Shown piece after piece: positions 1 through 10,469 of a DNA stretch of 64,000 bases. A model generated the notes under the pieces. That model was given only the letters and a program-made list of their open reading frames with translations, searched no databases and was not told where the DNA came from. Where the stretch lies: the NCBI RefSeq assembly GCF_000315625.1, contig NW_005434642.1, forward strand, positions 387,399 through 451,398. The letters run 5' to 3'. This stretch comes from Guillardia theta CCMP2712 (Eukaryota; Cryptophyceae; Pyrenomonadales; Geminigeraceae). The stretch's first letter is position 1; every line of letters begins with the position of its first letter. The position numbers were made by a program, and so were the translations under genes.

Positions 1-959
1 TGAGATGACCGATCGGCCGCAGTGAGGCCCCCCCCCAGCGCGGCCGGGCCGCCAAGCCGCTTCGACAACTTGAAGGCAAAGCCGCTTCGGGACTGCCAAG
101 CCACCGCGTGACTCAGCCGCTGAGGGCCACTCAGTAACACTGGCAAACATTACGGGCCGTCAGACTGGGCCGGCCCGGCCCGGCGGGCAGGGCAGGCCGC
201 TTCAGGCTCACGGTACCCGCTCGCCGTTTTTTTTAGAAGTTCGAACCCGTCGGCCTCTCTCCGCCGCCCGGCCGCGGGGACAGGCACCGGGCGGCGCCGG
301 TGACGGTACTACCGGGTCCCCGCGGCCCGTGACCGTACGGACTCGGATCAGTCGGACCGGGCCGCGGGCCCGCGGCCGCCCGGCCCGAGTCCATACTAGT
401 AGCGGCGCCCGCTACTCGGAGGTACACGGGCTGCCGGGCGTTCCGACGACAGCGGCCGCTGGGCCCGGGCAGACCGAGTCACTGAGCCTCCCATTGCCAA
501 GTTGCCACAGCCACGGTCGGAGTGGGCCGGCCGGGCCCCGGACCCGGCCAAGCCTAGTTCAACGGTTACCCGGGAGTCACTGATGAGTTTATGAAAGTTT
601 GAATGAGACTATAAAAGTTTTTATGGGCGCTTGGCCCCTGCGCCACCAGCCGAAAAAGAGTGTTTTCGAACATGCTTCCACTTCCTCTCCATAGCGGGGC
701 TCGTTCAGTACTAGGACTCAGCTAGGACCAGAAACCGGTAAGAGATCCGACCGCTCCTACCCTCCGGCTCAAAGTTTGACTGATTTCTTTGTCAATGGAG
801 TCTTGAGATAACTAAAGTCAGTCCGGTACTGATTACTTTAAGTAAAACAATTGTCCTATGATCAAAATTTTGACTGATAGTTTCTGGTAGGAAAGTTTAC
901 TTAGGCATCTGTCAGACACTTTATCTTGATTCGGTTTGTACAAAGGAGTTATAAAAAGG
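1..959. repeat. GC-rich dispersed element, copy A
   Basis: This non-coding block is strongly GC-rich in its first 570 bases and becomes AT-rich towards 900. It is full of short CGGCC/GGCCG runs and TGACTC/GAGTCA half-sites. It shares AGTTCAACGGTT (556-567) with the element near 31.78 kb, and AGTTTACTTAGGC (894-906) with the element near 20.44 kb, so it belongs to a dispersed family. No plausible coding frame, tRNA or rRNA was recognised. Confidence 0.5.
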
Positions 960-3060
960 GGCTTTGCCTGCGTCTACCCCTTATCTTCCTACGATATACC
1001 CACCCCTCTGTGTCTGCCGTGATGACCCCACCCGTTCTTTACGACTACCGCAACTAGCCACTATATCAGGAGACCACCCCACCTGCTTGTCTTCCAACTA
1101 CCCCCCATGGTATCACCCATCAAACATCCTGTTACCCCCCACCCTCCACTCCAGTCCCTGAAATGAGCCGGGGGGGCGCATCCGTCTACACACTCGACAA
1201 TACACCGGTCCTTTGTAGCCTGAAACTACCCCAGAATCAGTGCACAACAGTCTGGTACTATACGGTTCCTGAAAGAGACCCACCCCGTTGTCTCCTATGC
1301 TGACCTACCCTCTGTCACCAGTACTTCAACCCACCCCACCCTCAGACATTTCAGCATCTCCCAAATCTCCTTTGCTCTTTATATCTAAACTCCTGAACCG
1401 GTGTCCGCAAAATCAAACTACCCCACCCTTAGATCAAACTCCTCACTACCCCCTCGTGATTCATTCGCACCCCCTTTTTACTTCATTTTTCTGTGTAGTC
1501 TTCTACATTAGCATTATTCTAAATGCGAACATATGAAATTCAAGGTATGTACAGACCCTAGCGCCAGTGCCCCATCTTGTTCCTCTAGGGATCGAGACGA
1601 TCACGGGTAGTAGCGATGTAGTTGGTGAATCTTCATGGGTGGGTTGAAAATTTGTGGGGGTAGGTTTATTCGGTGGGGTACACTTTTTCAGGGGTGTGAG
1701 TCGGGTACTTTTAGTAAAGATGAGGGTAGGGTCTCTTCTAATGGTGGTGGGTACCTGAAAACTCGACAAGGGGTGGTACATCAAAGGTGTGGTGGGTTGC
1801 AGGGACGATGGACCCCTGCAGCAGGGGTAAGAGATTTGTGACTACCCACCCAGGAAGTGCATGATCGCCCCCTTTCAGTCACCCACCCCCACTAGGTCAA
1901 TTACCCCACCCACAAAAAACAATTTCATAATCTATTTTATTGGTCAACCCCCTCTAAGAGGAGGGGCTGTCGGGTGCGTACCATTATTATCAATCCGTCT
2001 GCTGGTGGGAGTTGCAAATGGGGGTAGGGTATGAGTTTTGTGTGGGTCTTTTGGTACACCGGTGCCTTCAGCCAGGGTGCATTGAACTTTATTTAGATCA
2101 AGACCCCGTAATTTATCAGTAACATGGTGGGAAGGACTCCGGTGGGTACTGACCCTTTGCAACACTGTGAAGGTCTCCTTGAAAAGGGGGGGTCATAAGG
2201 AAAAGCTGCATCCCTGGGTAGTTAAACATTGGGGCTCTTGGTGTCGGGGTAGGGTCACGGAGCAAATACACGGGTATATTTGACCAATTCATTTGGGGTA
2301 GGGGTGTATTTGACGACAGTGCATGTGGGTAGAGTAAAAACAGAGATCAAGGTAGTGGGTGGTGTCTATGTGGGGTGATCCGAGCAAGGGTGGGGTGTAA
2401 TGTCAGATGGTAGGGTCATAGAATCAAAAGAGTTCTGTGAGTAAATTTGTGGGTGGGGGTAGAGTTTGTGGGGGTAGCTCCCAATGGAGACGAGAATGGG
2501 TGGGTAGGGAAAAGCAAACAATCTTGAGTGACAGTTCGCAGAGCCATACGAGCACTGAAACAGAGGGGTAGTAATGTTCATTAGTAAATAGTGGGTGGGG
2601 TACGCAGAATTTCAGGGAAGGTGGGTACAATTACGAATTGAATTCGAGTATGGTGGGCCTCAAAGATTCGAGGGTGGAGGGGGTGGTACCTTCTGGCTTC
2701 ATGAGGGGTGTTTTCTCAAGGACATACATGGTGGGTGGTTTTTTAGCTGAGGGTACGGGTGGGTATTTCATGGGAAAAACTGGGGTAGGGTAGCTTGTCT
2801 TTGAACCTCGGCCTCCACGCGCGGCCGCTGCTTCCTTCAGGCAGCCACCCTACCCCTACCCCCTTTTTGAATAACCCACCAGTGAAAGCAAGGATATAAC
2901 AGGCTAGAAAACAAGGGGTAGTAGAATATGTTTCATCTCACCCTACCCGAGAAACCCCCCCAAAGCCCTCCTTCGATATACCCCCCACCCCTCCTGTTTT
3001 AACCGGAGGGGTCACCACTACCCCTACATTTGCCCTCAGATAGACACCACCCCTTGTATC
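960..3060. repeat. Strand-switching CCCCACCC / GGGGTAGG arrays
   Basis: This is a low-complexity, non-coding stretch. The plus strand is C-rich (TACCCC, CCACCCC) from about 960 to 1480, G-rich (GGGGTA, GGTGGGG) from about 1590 to 2800, and C-rich again from about 2840 to 3060. The repeats are degenerate, not exact tandem units. Short ORFs here are rich in Pro, Gly and Thr and look like translations of the repeat. Similar arrays recur at 11.4, 23.2, 40.5, 43.5 and 58.7-59.2 kb. Confidence 0.55.
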
Positions 3061-3296
3061 CCTGCCTATACCCCTGCTTGCTCTCTCCTCCCGCCCCCGT
3101 TCCTCCCTCTCGCACGTCCCGCCTCCTCCACAGTACCTGTCTCGTCTCAGCTTCTCCTTCCTGCCTCGCTGTCCTTCCCGGTAGCGTCCTCCTACCCAGC
3201 TCTCTGACCACGGCAACTGCCCTCACTGTGGGCTGAGGCCTCTTTGGTTCTGTTGAGCTCGCCACCGTCAGCGACTCCTTAGCACTTTCATCGGAA

Positions 3297-5599
3297 ATGC
3301 GGCAGCTAGTTCTCGCCCTTGCCATCATGGTAGGAGCACAGGCTTTCAACCTGGCTCCTTCCCTGCTCTCCTCCTCGAGAGTAACTCGCAGCTCTCTTTC
3401 GCAACATCGCTTCGCCGCACCCCGCAATGCCAGGGGCCGGGTTTCGACGATCAGCATGGCGACCAAGATCCCAAAGATCATTCAGGGAGGAATGGGCGTG
3501 CAGGTGATACTGACAATGAGCGCTCTGAGCCGTTTTCTGACATGTGTCTGCTCAGGTGTCTTCTTGGGAGCTTGCCCGTGAGGTCGCAAGAGCCGGCGAG
3601 TTGGGAGTCATTTCCGGAACTGCCATGGACATGGTTCTTCTTCGCTGGATGCAGGACGGAGACCCCGGCGGCTTGTACAGGAGAGCGCTCTCGCACTTTC
3701 CTGATCAGGGAATGGTCAAGCGCTTCATGGACAAGGTGACAAGCTTCCGCTGCCTTGTGTGTGGACCTGACGGTTGCCTAGTACTACGTGGAAGGAGGAA
3801 AGGACAAGAACAAGCCATACAAGCCTCTCCAGATGTGGCAGCTCAACCCCGGACAAGAGCTTCAAGAAGCATGCGTGCTCGGAAACTTTGCCGAGGTCAG
3901 GATAAATATAGGAGGTTGCTTGGCTGACTCCATATCAGGTTTGGTTGGCCAAGCACGGCGATGACAACTCGCTTGTTGACGGTGTGGTTGGCATCAACTG
4001 CTTGACGAAGATCCAGGTAGGACGATGTTGCACTGATTGTTTTCACATGTACTTATCATCATCTCAGTTGCCGACCATCGAGTCCCTGTATGGTGCCATG
4101 CTCGCCGACGTTGACTATGTGCTCATGGGTGCCGGCATTCCCATGGTATGTTTGGTATTCTTCCTGCCTGTCTATAAGTAACGCTCCTCCTCGACAGGAA
4201 GTCCCGGGAATTCTCGACAGACTGGCTGCGAACGAGGACGCGAAGCTTTCTATCGACATCGATGGCGGAGACCCAATCAAGCACGTCTTCTCTCCCAAGG
4301 CGTTCTGGTATGTTGAGCATGCAATCGCTCTGGCATGTGTAACGAGGCGGTGCAGGGCTGCTTCTGGACACCCCGAGCTTGCCGAGAAGAAGCTCAAGAG
4401 GCCCAACTTCCTCCCCATCGTCTCCTCCGTCACTCTCGCCCAGGCCATGTTGAAGCGGGCAACCGGCGCAGGACCCACTAAGGGTATCCAGGGCTTCATC
4501 ATCGAGCTTCCCAGTGCTGGTGGTCACAACGCTCCTCCCCGTGGCTTCCGATACGATGCCGTCCAGAAGTCGCACAAGCTCTCCCTCAACGAGCGCGGAG
4601 AGCCTGTCTACGGCCCCAAGGACGATATCGACCTGCCCAAGTTCAAGCAGGCGGTCGGTGACCTTCCCTTCTGGCTCGCTGGCTACTATGCCAGGCCCGA
4701 GAAGCTCAATGATGTCCTCGCCCTCGGAGGTGCTGGCATCCAGGTTGGAACTAGCTTCGCCTTCACCAAGGAGAGTGGCCTTGCCCCCGAGCCCAAGCAG
4801 GTCGTCTTGCAGCGAGTCAGCCAGGGAGACCTCCGCGTGTTCACCGACCCCGTCGCTTCCCCCACCGGCTTCCCCTTCAAGGTTTTGGAGCTCGAGGGCT
4901 CGCTCTCCGACAAGGACAAGTACCTCGCCCGTCCTCGCGTCTGCAACTTGGGATACCTCCGCACCCCCTACATGGTGGGCCTCCTCCTCCTTCCATCCCT
5001 CCACCCTTTCTCTCTTTCTTTTTCCGTCCTCCTCTCTTCTCTCCTGATCTCCTGATCCCCTTCTCTGCTGCTGCTGACAGTTGGAGCAGAGAGATGACGG
5101 CAAGGTGGGATACCGATGCGCGTCGGAGCCTGTGGACGAGTGGGTGAAGAAGGGAGGAGATCTCGCTGCGACCGAGGGGAGGAAATGCCTCTGCAACAGT
5201 CTTATGGCCAACGCTGGGCTGCCGCAGGTCAGCCCCTTCAAGAAGGAAGGAGAGAGCGAGAGGTACATTGAGGAGATTCTCATCACTGCCGGGGACGACA
5301 TCAACCAGATCCGCCGCTACATGAAGCAGAACAAGGACGGGGAGTACGAGTACAGTGCAAAGGATGTCATTGATTACCTTTTGGGAAGATTCAAGGAGGA
5401 GGTAAGAAGGAGGAGGAAAGTTGACGATGAAATTGGTGCTGACTTTGTCTTGCAGTACAACGACGAGCTCAAGTTGTACCAGGATGCGCACATGGCGGAG
5501 GATGGCAACGTGAGGGACGAATTGATGTCAAAGAAGAAGGATTTGCAGAATAAGATTGCGGATGTTGATGAGCAAAGAGCCGGTCTGGCGGGCAAGTAG
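3297..5599 (+). CDS. Plastid-targeted nitronate monooxygenase-like FMN protein
   Basis: Predicted FMN-dependent TIM-barrel enzyme of the nitronate monooxygenase / 2-nitropropane dioxygenase (PfaD-like) family. The family oxidises nitronates; the real substrate here is unknown. The start ATG opens a signal peptide (residues 1-16, ending GAQA) followed by Phe and a Ser/Arg-rich transit peptide, so import into a secondary plastid is inferred. The mature part begins at IIQGGMGVQ, the FMN-site segment of the family. [12 protein letters not shown], in the exon from 4356, carries the conserved Gly-Gly-His. Nine exons are predicted: 3297-3503, 3556-3735, 3782-3895, 3939-4016, 4068-4145, 4198-4307, 4356-4974, 5081-5401 and 5456-5599. 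The last intron (5402-5455) is 54 nt and stop-free, so retaining it would not break the frame. The C-terminal ~70 residues are charged and helical. Confidence 0.8.
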
Positions 5600-6088
5600 A
5601 GGTGAAATGAGTTCTGATCACGTATCATGTATTTTTCGCAAACAATTCGCAACTGGTGGACACTTCTAGCAGGAATATATTCGAGACCATCCATTAAACC
5701 AACAAATGTATTCCATACTTCCTCCTCTTGTGCAGCCACCTCCCATCCTGTGCTCCATTTCTCTCTTGCTCCGTCCTCTGTCCCCTTCTCCGTCCTCCAT
5801 TCCTCCTTCTCCAGCCCCACTCGTTGCCAACCTTCCTTCTTCAGTTGGCACTTTCACTTCGCACCCTCCTCTTTGCTTTCTCCTCTTCTCCCTCGCTCCC
5901 TTCAGTGCGCGTCTGCCGTCCTGCTCGTGATCGTCGACGTCACCTGCGCGAGTTTGTCATCCTCCACCTCAACAACCTCCTCGACTCGACCTCGTCCAGC
6001 ATCGGCGACATTATCCTACTGTGCTCCGTCAGCGTCGCCTCCACGCCTTCCCGCAGCCTTCGTTGCTCCTCGTAGAGCTGCTGGCAAG
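5600..6088. other. Convergent intergenic space
   Basis: These 489 bases separate two genes whose 3' ends face each other. The plus strand is C/T-rich. No conserved coding frame was seen; it probably holds both 3' UTRs and polyadenylation sites. Confidence 0.4.
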
Positions 6089-8248
6089 TCAAGGGGGAGC
6101 AAGGGCGGGAGCGGAGCTCTTCACCTCCGACGAGACGGCATGAGAGAACGTGAGGACGCGCAGAGTCTCGACGAGCGTCCGCAGACCATGCGCGATGACG
6201 GGGAGGAGGAGGGAGACCTTGTGGATCCTCAAGTGCTTGAAGCTCAGGTCGAGCACCTCCAGCGAGCTGGTCGCCTTGCTGGACCTGTAGACCTTGGCTT
6301 CCTCCGCGCTCATCTTGATCCCTTCCTCCTCCTCAACGATGATGACGAGCTCTCGCTCCATCTTCTCCACCTCCTGCAGGAAGGCGTCGGTCAGTGCCCT
6401 CCTCCCCTGTCCGTTGTCCTCCTCCTCCAGTGTGCTGGAGCATCGCACGATCGCCTGGGTCAGAGCATGCGATCGCAGCTGCACGTAGCGGCGGAGGAGA
6501 GCATCAAGGCACTTGCTCAGCGTACGCCTGATGGAGGCGAGAGAGTTGGAGAGGACCTGAGCCTCGTGCCCGTGGCCCCCTGCTCCCCGGAGGTCGAGGT
6601 GTGAGGAGAGGGCAGGAAAGCCGTCCTCCAGTATCCGCCGCCAGAAGCAGGCGAGCCGCAGGCTGAGCTCGGAGGAGGAGGAGGCGTGCGGGTCACCCTC
6701 GAGGAAGGAGCTGACGCAGATGGTGTCGAAAAGCCTCACCAGCTCCTCGTACGTCTCGTCGAAGATCAGCGGGCGGAGCTTCAGCATGACCTGCGTGTCG
6801 CTGGCCATGAACGCTCGGACCTTGTCCATGGCGCTGTCGCTCTGCTCAAGGAAGGAGGAGGAGGAAGAGGAGATCACATCCTTCACACTCTTGGACGAGA
6901 CCTCAACCTCCCTGCGCGAGTCACTCACGCTCCTGGCGATGGCTCGCACCTGCTGCTGCACGAAGGAAGCAAGGTGCTCGAGGGTCAGCTGGACTCTCTT
7001 CTTCACGCAAATGTGCACCACTCGCTCTGCCTGTGGGAGCACGTTCCCCTCCGGCAGCACAGCCTCTACCCCTCTGACCGCGTCGTACCAGAGCTCGAGT
7101 TGGGAGAGGACGGCAGCAGCGTCCTCCGCAAGGTCCGGGTTTGCAACAGCAGCCTCCACAGCTGCGAAGTAAGACTGCAAGACCTGATGGCAGAGCTCTA
7201 GCAGATCCCTATTCATCTCCTCCTGTTCTTGCTCCTCGATCGTCCTCCCTTCCTCGCTAGCTCCATCCGCTGCCTCCTTGTCTCCTGGCTCCTGCTTCCC
7301 ATCCTCCCTCTCCTTCTTGTCCTCCTTCCCTGCTGCCGGGGAGTGCAGATCCTGCTCGCCGTCGCGGGGAGCCAGGAAGAGCATCTGGTAGCTCAGCAGC
7401 ATGTCCTTGACAAGATCGAGGAAGGTTCTCGACAGAACTCCCTTGAGCTCTCCTACCTGCACTTTCTCCCCGGCATGCCGCACGTTATGCTTCAGCCGCA
7501 CCCTCATTACCTCCAAGAAGTCGCTCTGGACGCTCCTCTTCGTCTCCCCCAGCTGGAGCAGCAGCAGAGCGCACTCCTGCAGCTCTGGCACGAGGGCCTC
7601 GTTGGACGACAACCTGGATCGCAGGCGCTCTTGCAGCAGAACGAGGATCTCGGTCGACTCTGCTTCCACTGCCTTGAAGGAGGGCACATGCCCGTACGCC
7701 CTCAGCACGGGGAGGGCGGTCCTCCAGTACTTGACCGCCTCTGCTCCTGCATCGAGCTCCACCGCCCTCTTGAGCCTCGTGGGGAGCTCGAAGATGAAGG
7801 AGAGCTTCTTGAGGAGGCGGCGGATGCCGTTGAGCCTCTGGATCCTCACCCGCCTCTCCGCGAGGTTTGAGTTGATCTTGAAGGAGGACTCCGTGATTTC
7901 CGACACCTTGGACGCCAGCCTCTCCATTTCCCCGTCCATCCCGTCCACCTTCTCCTTCATGGCGCGAATCGTCTCGGTAGCGCTGATGAACTTGTTGTAG
8001 TTCTCGTACACAAGCATCTGCATGTCACTGTCGAGCTCCTTGATCTCGGAGGACAGCTCGTTGCTCCTCCCCACGAGGTCAGGCAGGGGCTTGCTCTTGA
8101 GCAACGAGGACACGTAGGCGTCTGCATCGAAGTTGCTCGAGTCGATGTCGCTAGCACTCGCGTCATGCCGCACTGGGAGGTCGTAGAAGCCGCTGAAGCG
8201 CTGCCTCACGCGCAGAGCCGCAGCTGACGACTTATGATGGCTCTCCAT
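6089..8248 (-). CDS. VPS51: VPS51, GARP/EARP tethering complex subunit
   Basis: Vps51/Fat-free/Ang2 family protein. The family subunit joins VPS52, VPS53 and VPS54 (or VPS50) to tether endosome-derived vesicles at the trans-Golgi or recycling endosomes. The intron-free frame gives 720 residues, near the usual 700-800. Residues ~25-110 carry the family signature, including SSNFDADAYVSSLLK, LDSDMQMLVYENYNKFISAT and a heptad helix. The rest is helical with acidic inserts, as in CATCHR-type tethers. The start at 8248 (MESHHK) was chosen because the upstream in-frame ATG at 8335 only adds a poly-Leu run encoded by a CAG/CTG repeat. It is divergent from the EF-hand gene and convergent with the NMO-like gene. 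Confidence 0.85.
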   Translation of the reverse strand: MESHHKSSAAALRVRQRFSGFYDLPVRHDASASDIDSSNFDADAYVSSLLKSKPLPDLVGRSNELSSEIKELDSDMQMLVYENYNKFISATETIRAMKEKVDGMDGEMERLASKVSEITESSFKINSNLAERRVRIQRLNGIRRLLKKLSFIFELPTRLKRAVELDAGAEAVKYWRTALPVLRAYGHVPSFKAVEAESTEILVLLQERLRSRLSSNEALVPELQECALLLLQLGETKRSVQSDFLEVMRVRLKHNVRHAGEKVQVGELKGVLSRTFLDLVKDMLLSYQMLFLAPRDGEQDLHSPAAGKEDKKEREDGKQEPGDKEAADGASEEGRTIEEQEQEEMNRDLLELCHQVLQSYFAAVEAAVANPDLAEDAAAVLSQLELWYDAVRGVEAVLPEGNVLPQAERVVHICVKKRVQLTLEHLASFVQQQVRAIARSVSDSRREVEVSSKSVKDVISSSSSSFLEQSDSAMDKVRAFMASDTQVMLKLRPLIFDETYEELVRLFDTICVSSFLEGDPHASSSSELSLRLACFWRRILEDGFPALSSHLDLRGAGGHGHEAQVLSNSLASIRRTLSKCLDALLRRYVQLRSHALTQAIVRCSSTLEEEDNGQGRRALTDAFLQEVEKMERELVIIVEEEEGIKMSAEEAKVYRSSKATSSLEVLDLSFKHLRIHKVSLLLPVIAHGLRTLVETLRVLTFSHAVSSEVKSSAPALAPP

Positions 8249-8285
8249 GGCGCGAGTATCACGAGGAGGAGGAGCAAGGACTAGG

Positions 8286-8327
<42 letters not shown>

Positions 8328-8433
8328 CCTCTCACTCTCTCCCCTGGTTCCCAGCGAGTTTCTCCTGTTTTTCCTATTTGCCCTCCTCCCCACTTTTCCC
8401 ATCTGCTGCGAACCGCCTGCCACTGCCTGCGCC
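8249..8433. promoter_or_regulatory. Short divergent promoter region with CAG repeat
   Basis: These 185 bases separate the starts of VPS51 (-) and the EF-hand gene (+), so they must hold both promoters. About 12 CAG triplets lie at 8290-8325. On the minus strand they read as CTG and would encode leucines if VPS51 translation began at 8335. No TATA box was recognised. Confidence 0.4.
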
Positions 8434-9486
8434 ATGCCCCTCCCCCCCTCCCCGCCTTCCCCTCCCTCGTGTGTTGGACAGAAGATGGCAGGAGGATTGT
8501 CGAGCTTCAGAGGAGGAGGATCAGGAGGAGGAGGAGGAGGAGGAGGAGGAAGAGGAACAGGAGGAACAGGAGGGACAGGAGGAGGAGGGCGAAGATCAGT
8601 AACTTACAGTCTCGTCCTCCTCCTTCTGTCGCTGGCAGCACTTGCCTCTGTGGATATCGCTCAGGCAGCCATGAGGCACGAGGAGAGCGACTCTCCGCTC
8701 GATCGCCTGAGCGAGCTCCTGCAGGAGGCCAGGGAAGACATCCACCAGCACATGGCGGACGAGACGCCGCAAGGGGAGGAGGAAGGAGAGGAGGGGAGGA
8801 GGAGGTATGAGCGCGTGAGTTTCAACAGGTTCGATCAGAACGCTGACGGGTTCTTCAACTTCCAAGAGTACCAGAAGGCCATGATCGAGGATCTAGAGGC
8901 CAGCGGGACAGGAGGGAGCTTGAAGGAGGCCAGCGGGACAGGAGGGAGCTTGAAGGAGGCCAGCGGGACAGGAGGGAGCTTGAAGGAGGCCAGCGGGAAG
9001 TCTGCCATGGACCTGGTGGCCAAGCGCTACTTGGAGGAGCTGGCGCAACAGTTCGACCGGGAAGACGAGGACAAGGACGGCAGGATCTCCTTCGAGGAGT
9101 GGTGGAGTGCAGTCAGGAGCAGCAGGGAGGGAGAAGAAACCGAGGAGTCTCCTCCTCTTGCCCAGGGTTACGACCAGGAGGAAGAGCTCAAGTTCATCTT
9201 CCACATGATGGACGAGAATGCAGACGGGCAGCTGTCACATCCCGAGCTCGCCAAGGGGCTAGACTTGGGGGTTGGGAGGAGTGGAAGCAGCACCGAGGAG
9301 GTGATAGCGAGGATGGATGCAAACAAAGATGGGTTTGTTAACATCACTGAGTACCTCGATTCCTACGGCAGCCAATCCTCGCAGGCAGTATACGAGTTCC
9401 TGCTCAGATCCTTTCAAGCGCTGGACGAGGACTACATGATGCAAAATTTTGAACAGAGTCGACAGGAAGGGAACAAGACGGGATAG
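8434..9486 (+). CDS. Secretory-pathway protein with four EF-hands
   Basis: Calcium-binding protein of CREC-like layout, intron-free, 350 residues from the first ATG. A second ATG at 8485 would give 333 residues and is equally possible. A Gly-rich leader is followed by a hydrophobic segment (residues ~58-75, YSLVLLLLSLAALASV) acting as signal peptide or anchor, so the EF-hands should face the ER/Golgi lumen or the outside. Four canonical 12-residue loops are visible: DQNADGFFNFQE (~134), DEDKDGRISFEE (~211), DENADGQLSHPE (~260) and DANKDGFVNITE (~294). All have Asp at position 1, Gly at 6 and Glu at 12. A 30-bp tandem repeat encodes three copies of ASGTGGSLKE between loops 1 and 2. No KDEL-type retention signal is seen. 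Confidence 0.8.
   Translation: MPLPPSPPSPPSCVGQKMAGGLSSFRGGGSGGGGGGGGGRGTGGTGGTGGGGRRSVTYSLVLLLLSLAALASVDIAQAAMRHEESDSPLDRLSELLQEAREDIHQHMADETPQGEEEGEEGRRRYERVSFNRFDQNADGFFNFQEYQKAMIEDLEASGTGGSLKEASGTGGSLKEASGTGGSLKEASGKSAMDLVAKRYLEELAQQFDREDEDKDGRISFEEWWSAVRSSREGEETEESPPLAQGYDQEEELKFIFHMMDENADGQLSHPELAKGLDLGVGRSGSSTEEVIARMDANKDGFVNITEYLDSYGSQSSQAVYEFLLRSFQALDEDYMMQNFEQSRQEGNKTG
8898..8998 (+). repeat. 30-bp in-frame minisatellite (3 copies plus part)
   Basis: Three exact copies and a partial fourth copy of a 30-bp unit sit inside the EF-hand gene. The unit length is a multiple of three, so copy-number change alters linker length without breaking the frame. Confidence 0.9.
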
Positions 9487-9528
9487 ATAGCATCGTGGGA
9501 TCGATGCCATGGACGAGGCTCCAGCCCA

Positions 9529-10469
9529 TCATGCCAGGATCCTGGTTGACAACGACAGCAGCATGTAGTTCATGACATCTCCTGTCTGCTCAGATGAGCT
9601 ATCAGCCATGTTAGCAGACATGTGTTTGTATGCTACCATCATGATGAAGCTGGTGAACAGACTTAAAGCTGCGCCTGCACTATCATGTCAGGCTGGGCAG
9701 CAAGGAGGACGAGGGTCACTGGAGGAGAGCTGAAAGACCGCGATGCTCCTCGGATACCTCGACCTGAGCTCGGCAAAGGTGGCGACGACCAGGACCTGAA
9801 GCATGCTTCAGTCACATGCGAGCACGTGGAGAAGCATGGAGCAAGCAGGGGGAACGACGAGGACGAGAGCGAGAGATGAAGGGCAGGAGGTGGTTCAACA
9901 TCCAAGGAGACATCACCCCGAAGACAATCCTCAGCGTGACCTCGAAGACTTGAGCATGGAAATCATTTCAGCATCTCATCCGCACCCTCGGCCTGATCAG
10001 CATACCGATAGAACGAGGTCGAAGGTCCTGGGTCCCGTCGGAACTCGCCTATACAGCATATCAGCACGCCGGTTGTCCGTTAGTGCAGCTGACCCCTCTG
10101 AAGAGCCCGATGGACGAGACGGATATGGCAAACCAACTCTCTGCGTGCTCAAGTCAAGCTCGCAGGTCAGCAAGGGACTCGTGACCGAGCAGCGATATGC
10201 AGCCAGCCATCAACGCCTGCGTCCGATTGCTCACTTTCTGCACAAGACGGTTCAGCTCTGGGCTGCTGGGCGTTTTGAATCTGTTTACATAGGCGGTGAT
10301 AAAAGATGTAAACGTAGGAAACAGCACTCGCGGCAGTCGGAGGAAGCTTGACTGTTTCCCAGCGTGTCATTTCCAAGAGGGTAGAAAGAAGTTCCTTGTA
10401 CAATTACTGCGATGACCGAGAAGATGAGGTAGTCTTGGAGCTGAACACCTCCATGTTCCTGGTCTCCAT
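9529..10469 (-). CDS. Unidentified multi-exon membrane protein
   Basis: I do not recognise a family. Joining exons across ~45-60 nt GT-AG introns gives a continuous frame that starts at 10469 (METRNMEVFSS). It continues with a hydrophobic stretch (PRVLFPTFTSFITAYVNRF), a helix (SPELNRLVQKVSNRTQALM), further membrane-like segments (SWFAISVSSIGLFRG; VTLRIVFGVMSPWMLNHLL) and a C-terminal hydrophobic helix (AALSLFTSFIMMVAYKHM). It ends at 9529. One junction near 9790-9870 could not be phased. The stop lies 43 bases from the stop of the EF-hand gene, a tight convergent pair. Confidence 0.45.

Noticed and set aside
1-959. Possible rRNA or tRNA genes in the GC-rich block
   Set aside because: No conserved rRNA core sequence or cloverleaf could be recognised, and related blocks recur at variable length.
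4123-5304. 393-aa minus-strand ORF
   Set aside because: Antisense to the NMO-like gene, whose plus-strand motifs are clear. It is a by-product of GC-rich codon use.
6686-7870. Plus-strand ORFs of 150-213 aa inside VPS51
   Set aside because: Shadows of the minus-strand VPS51 frame, with no recognisable domain.
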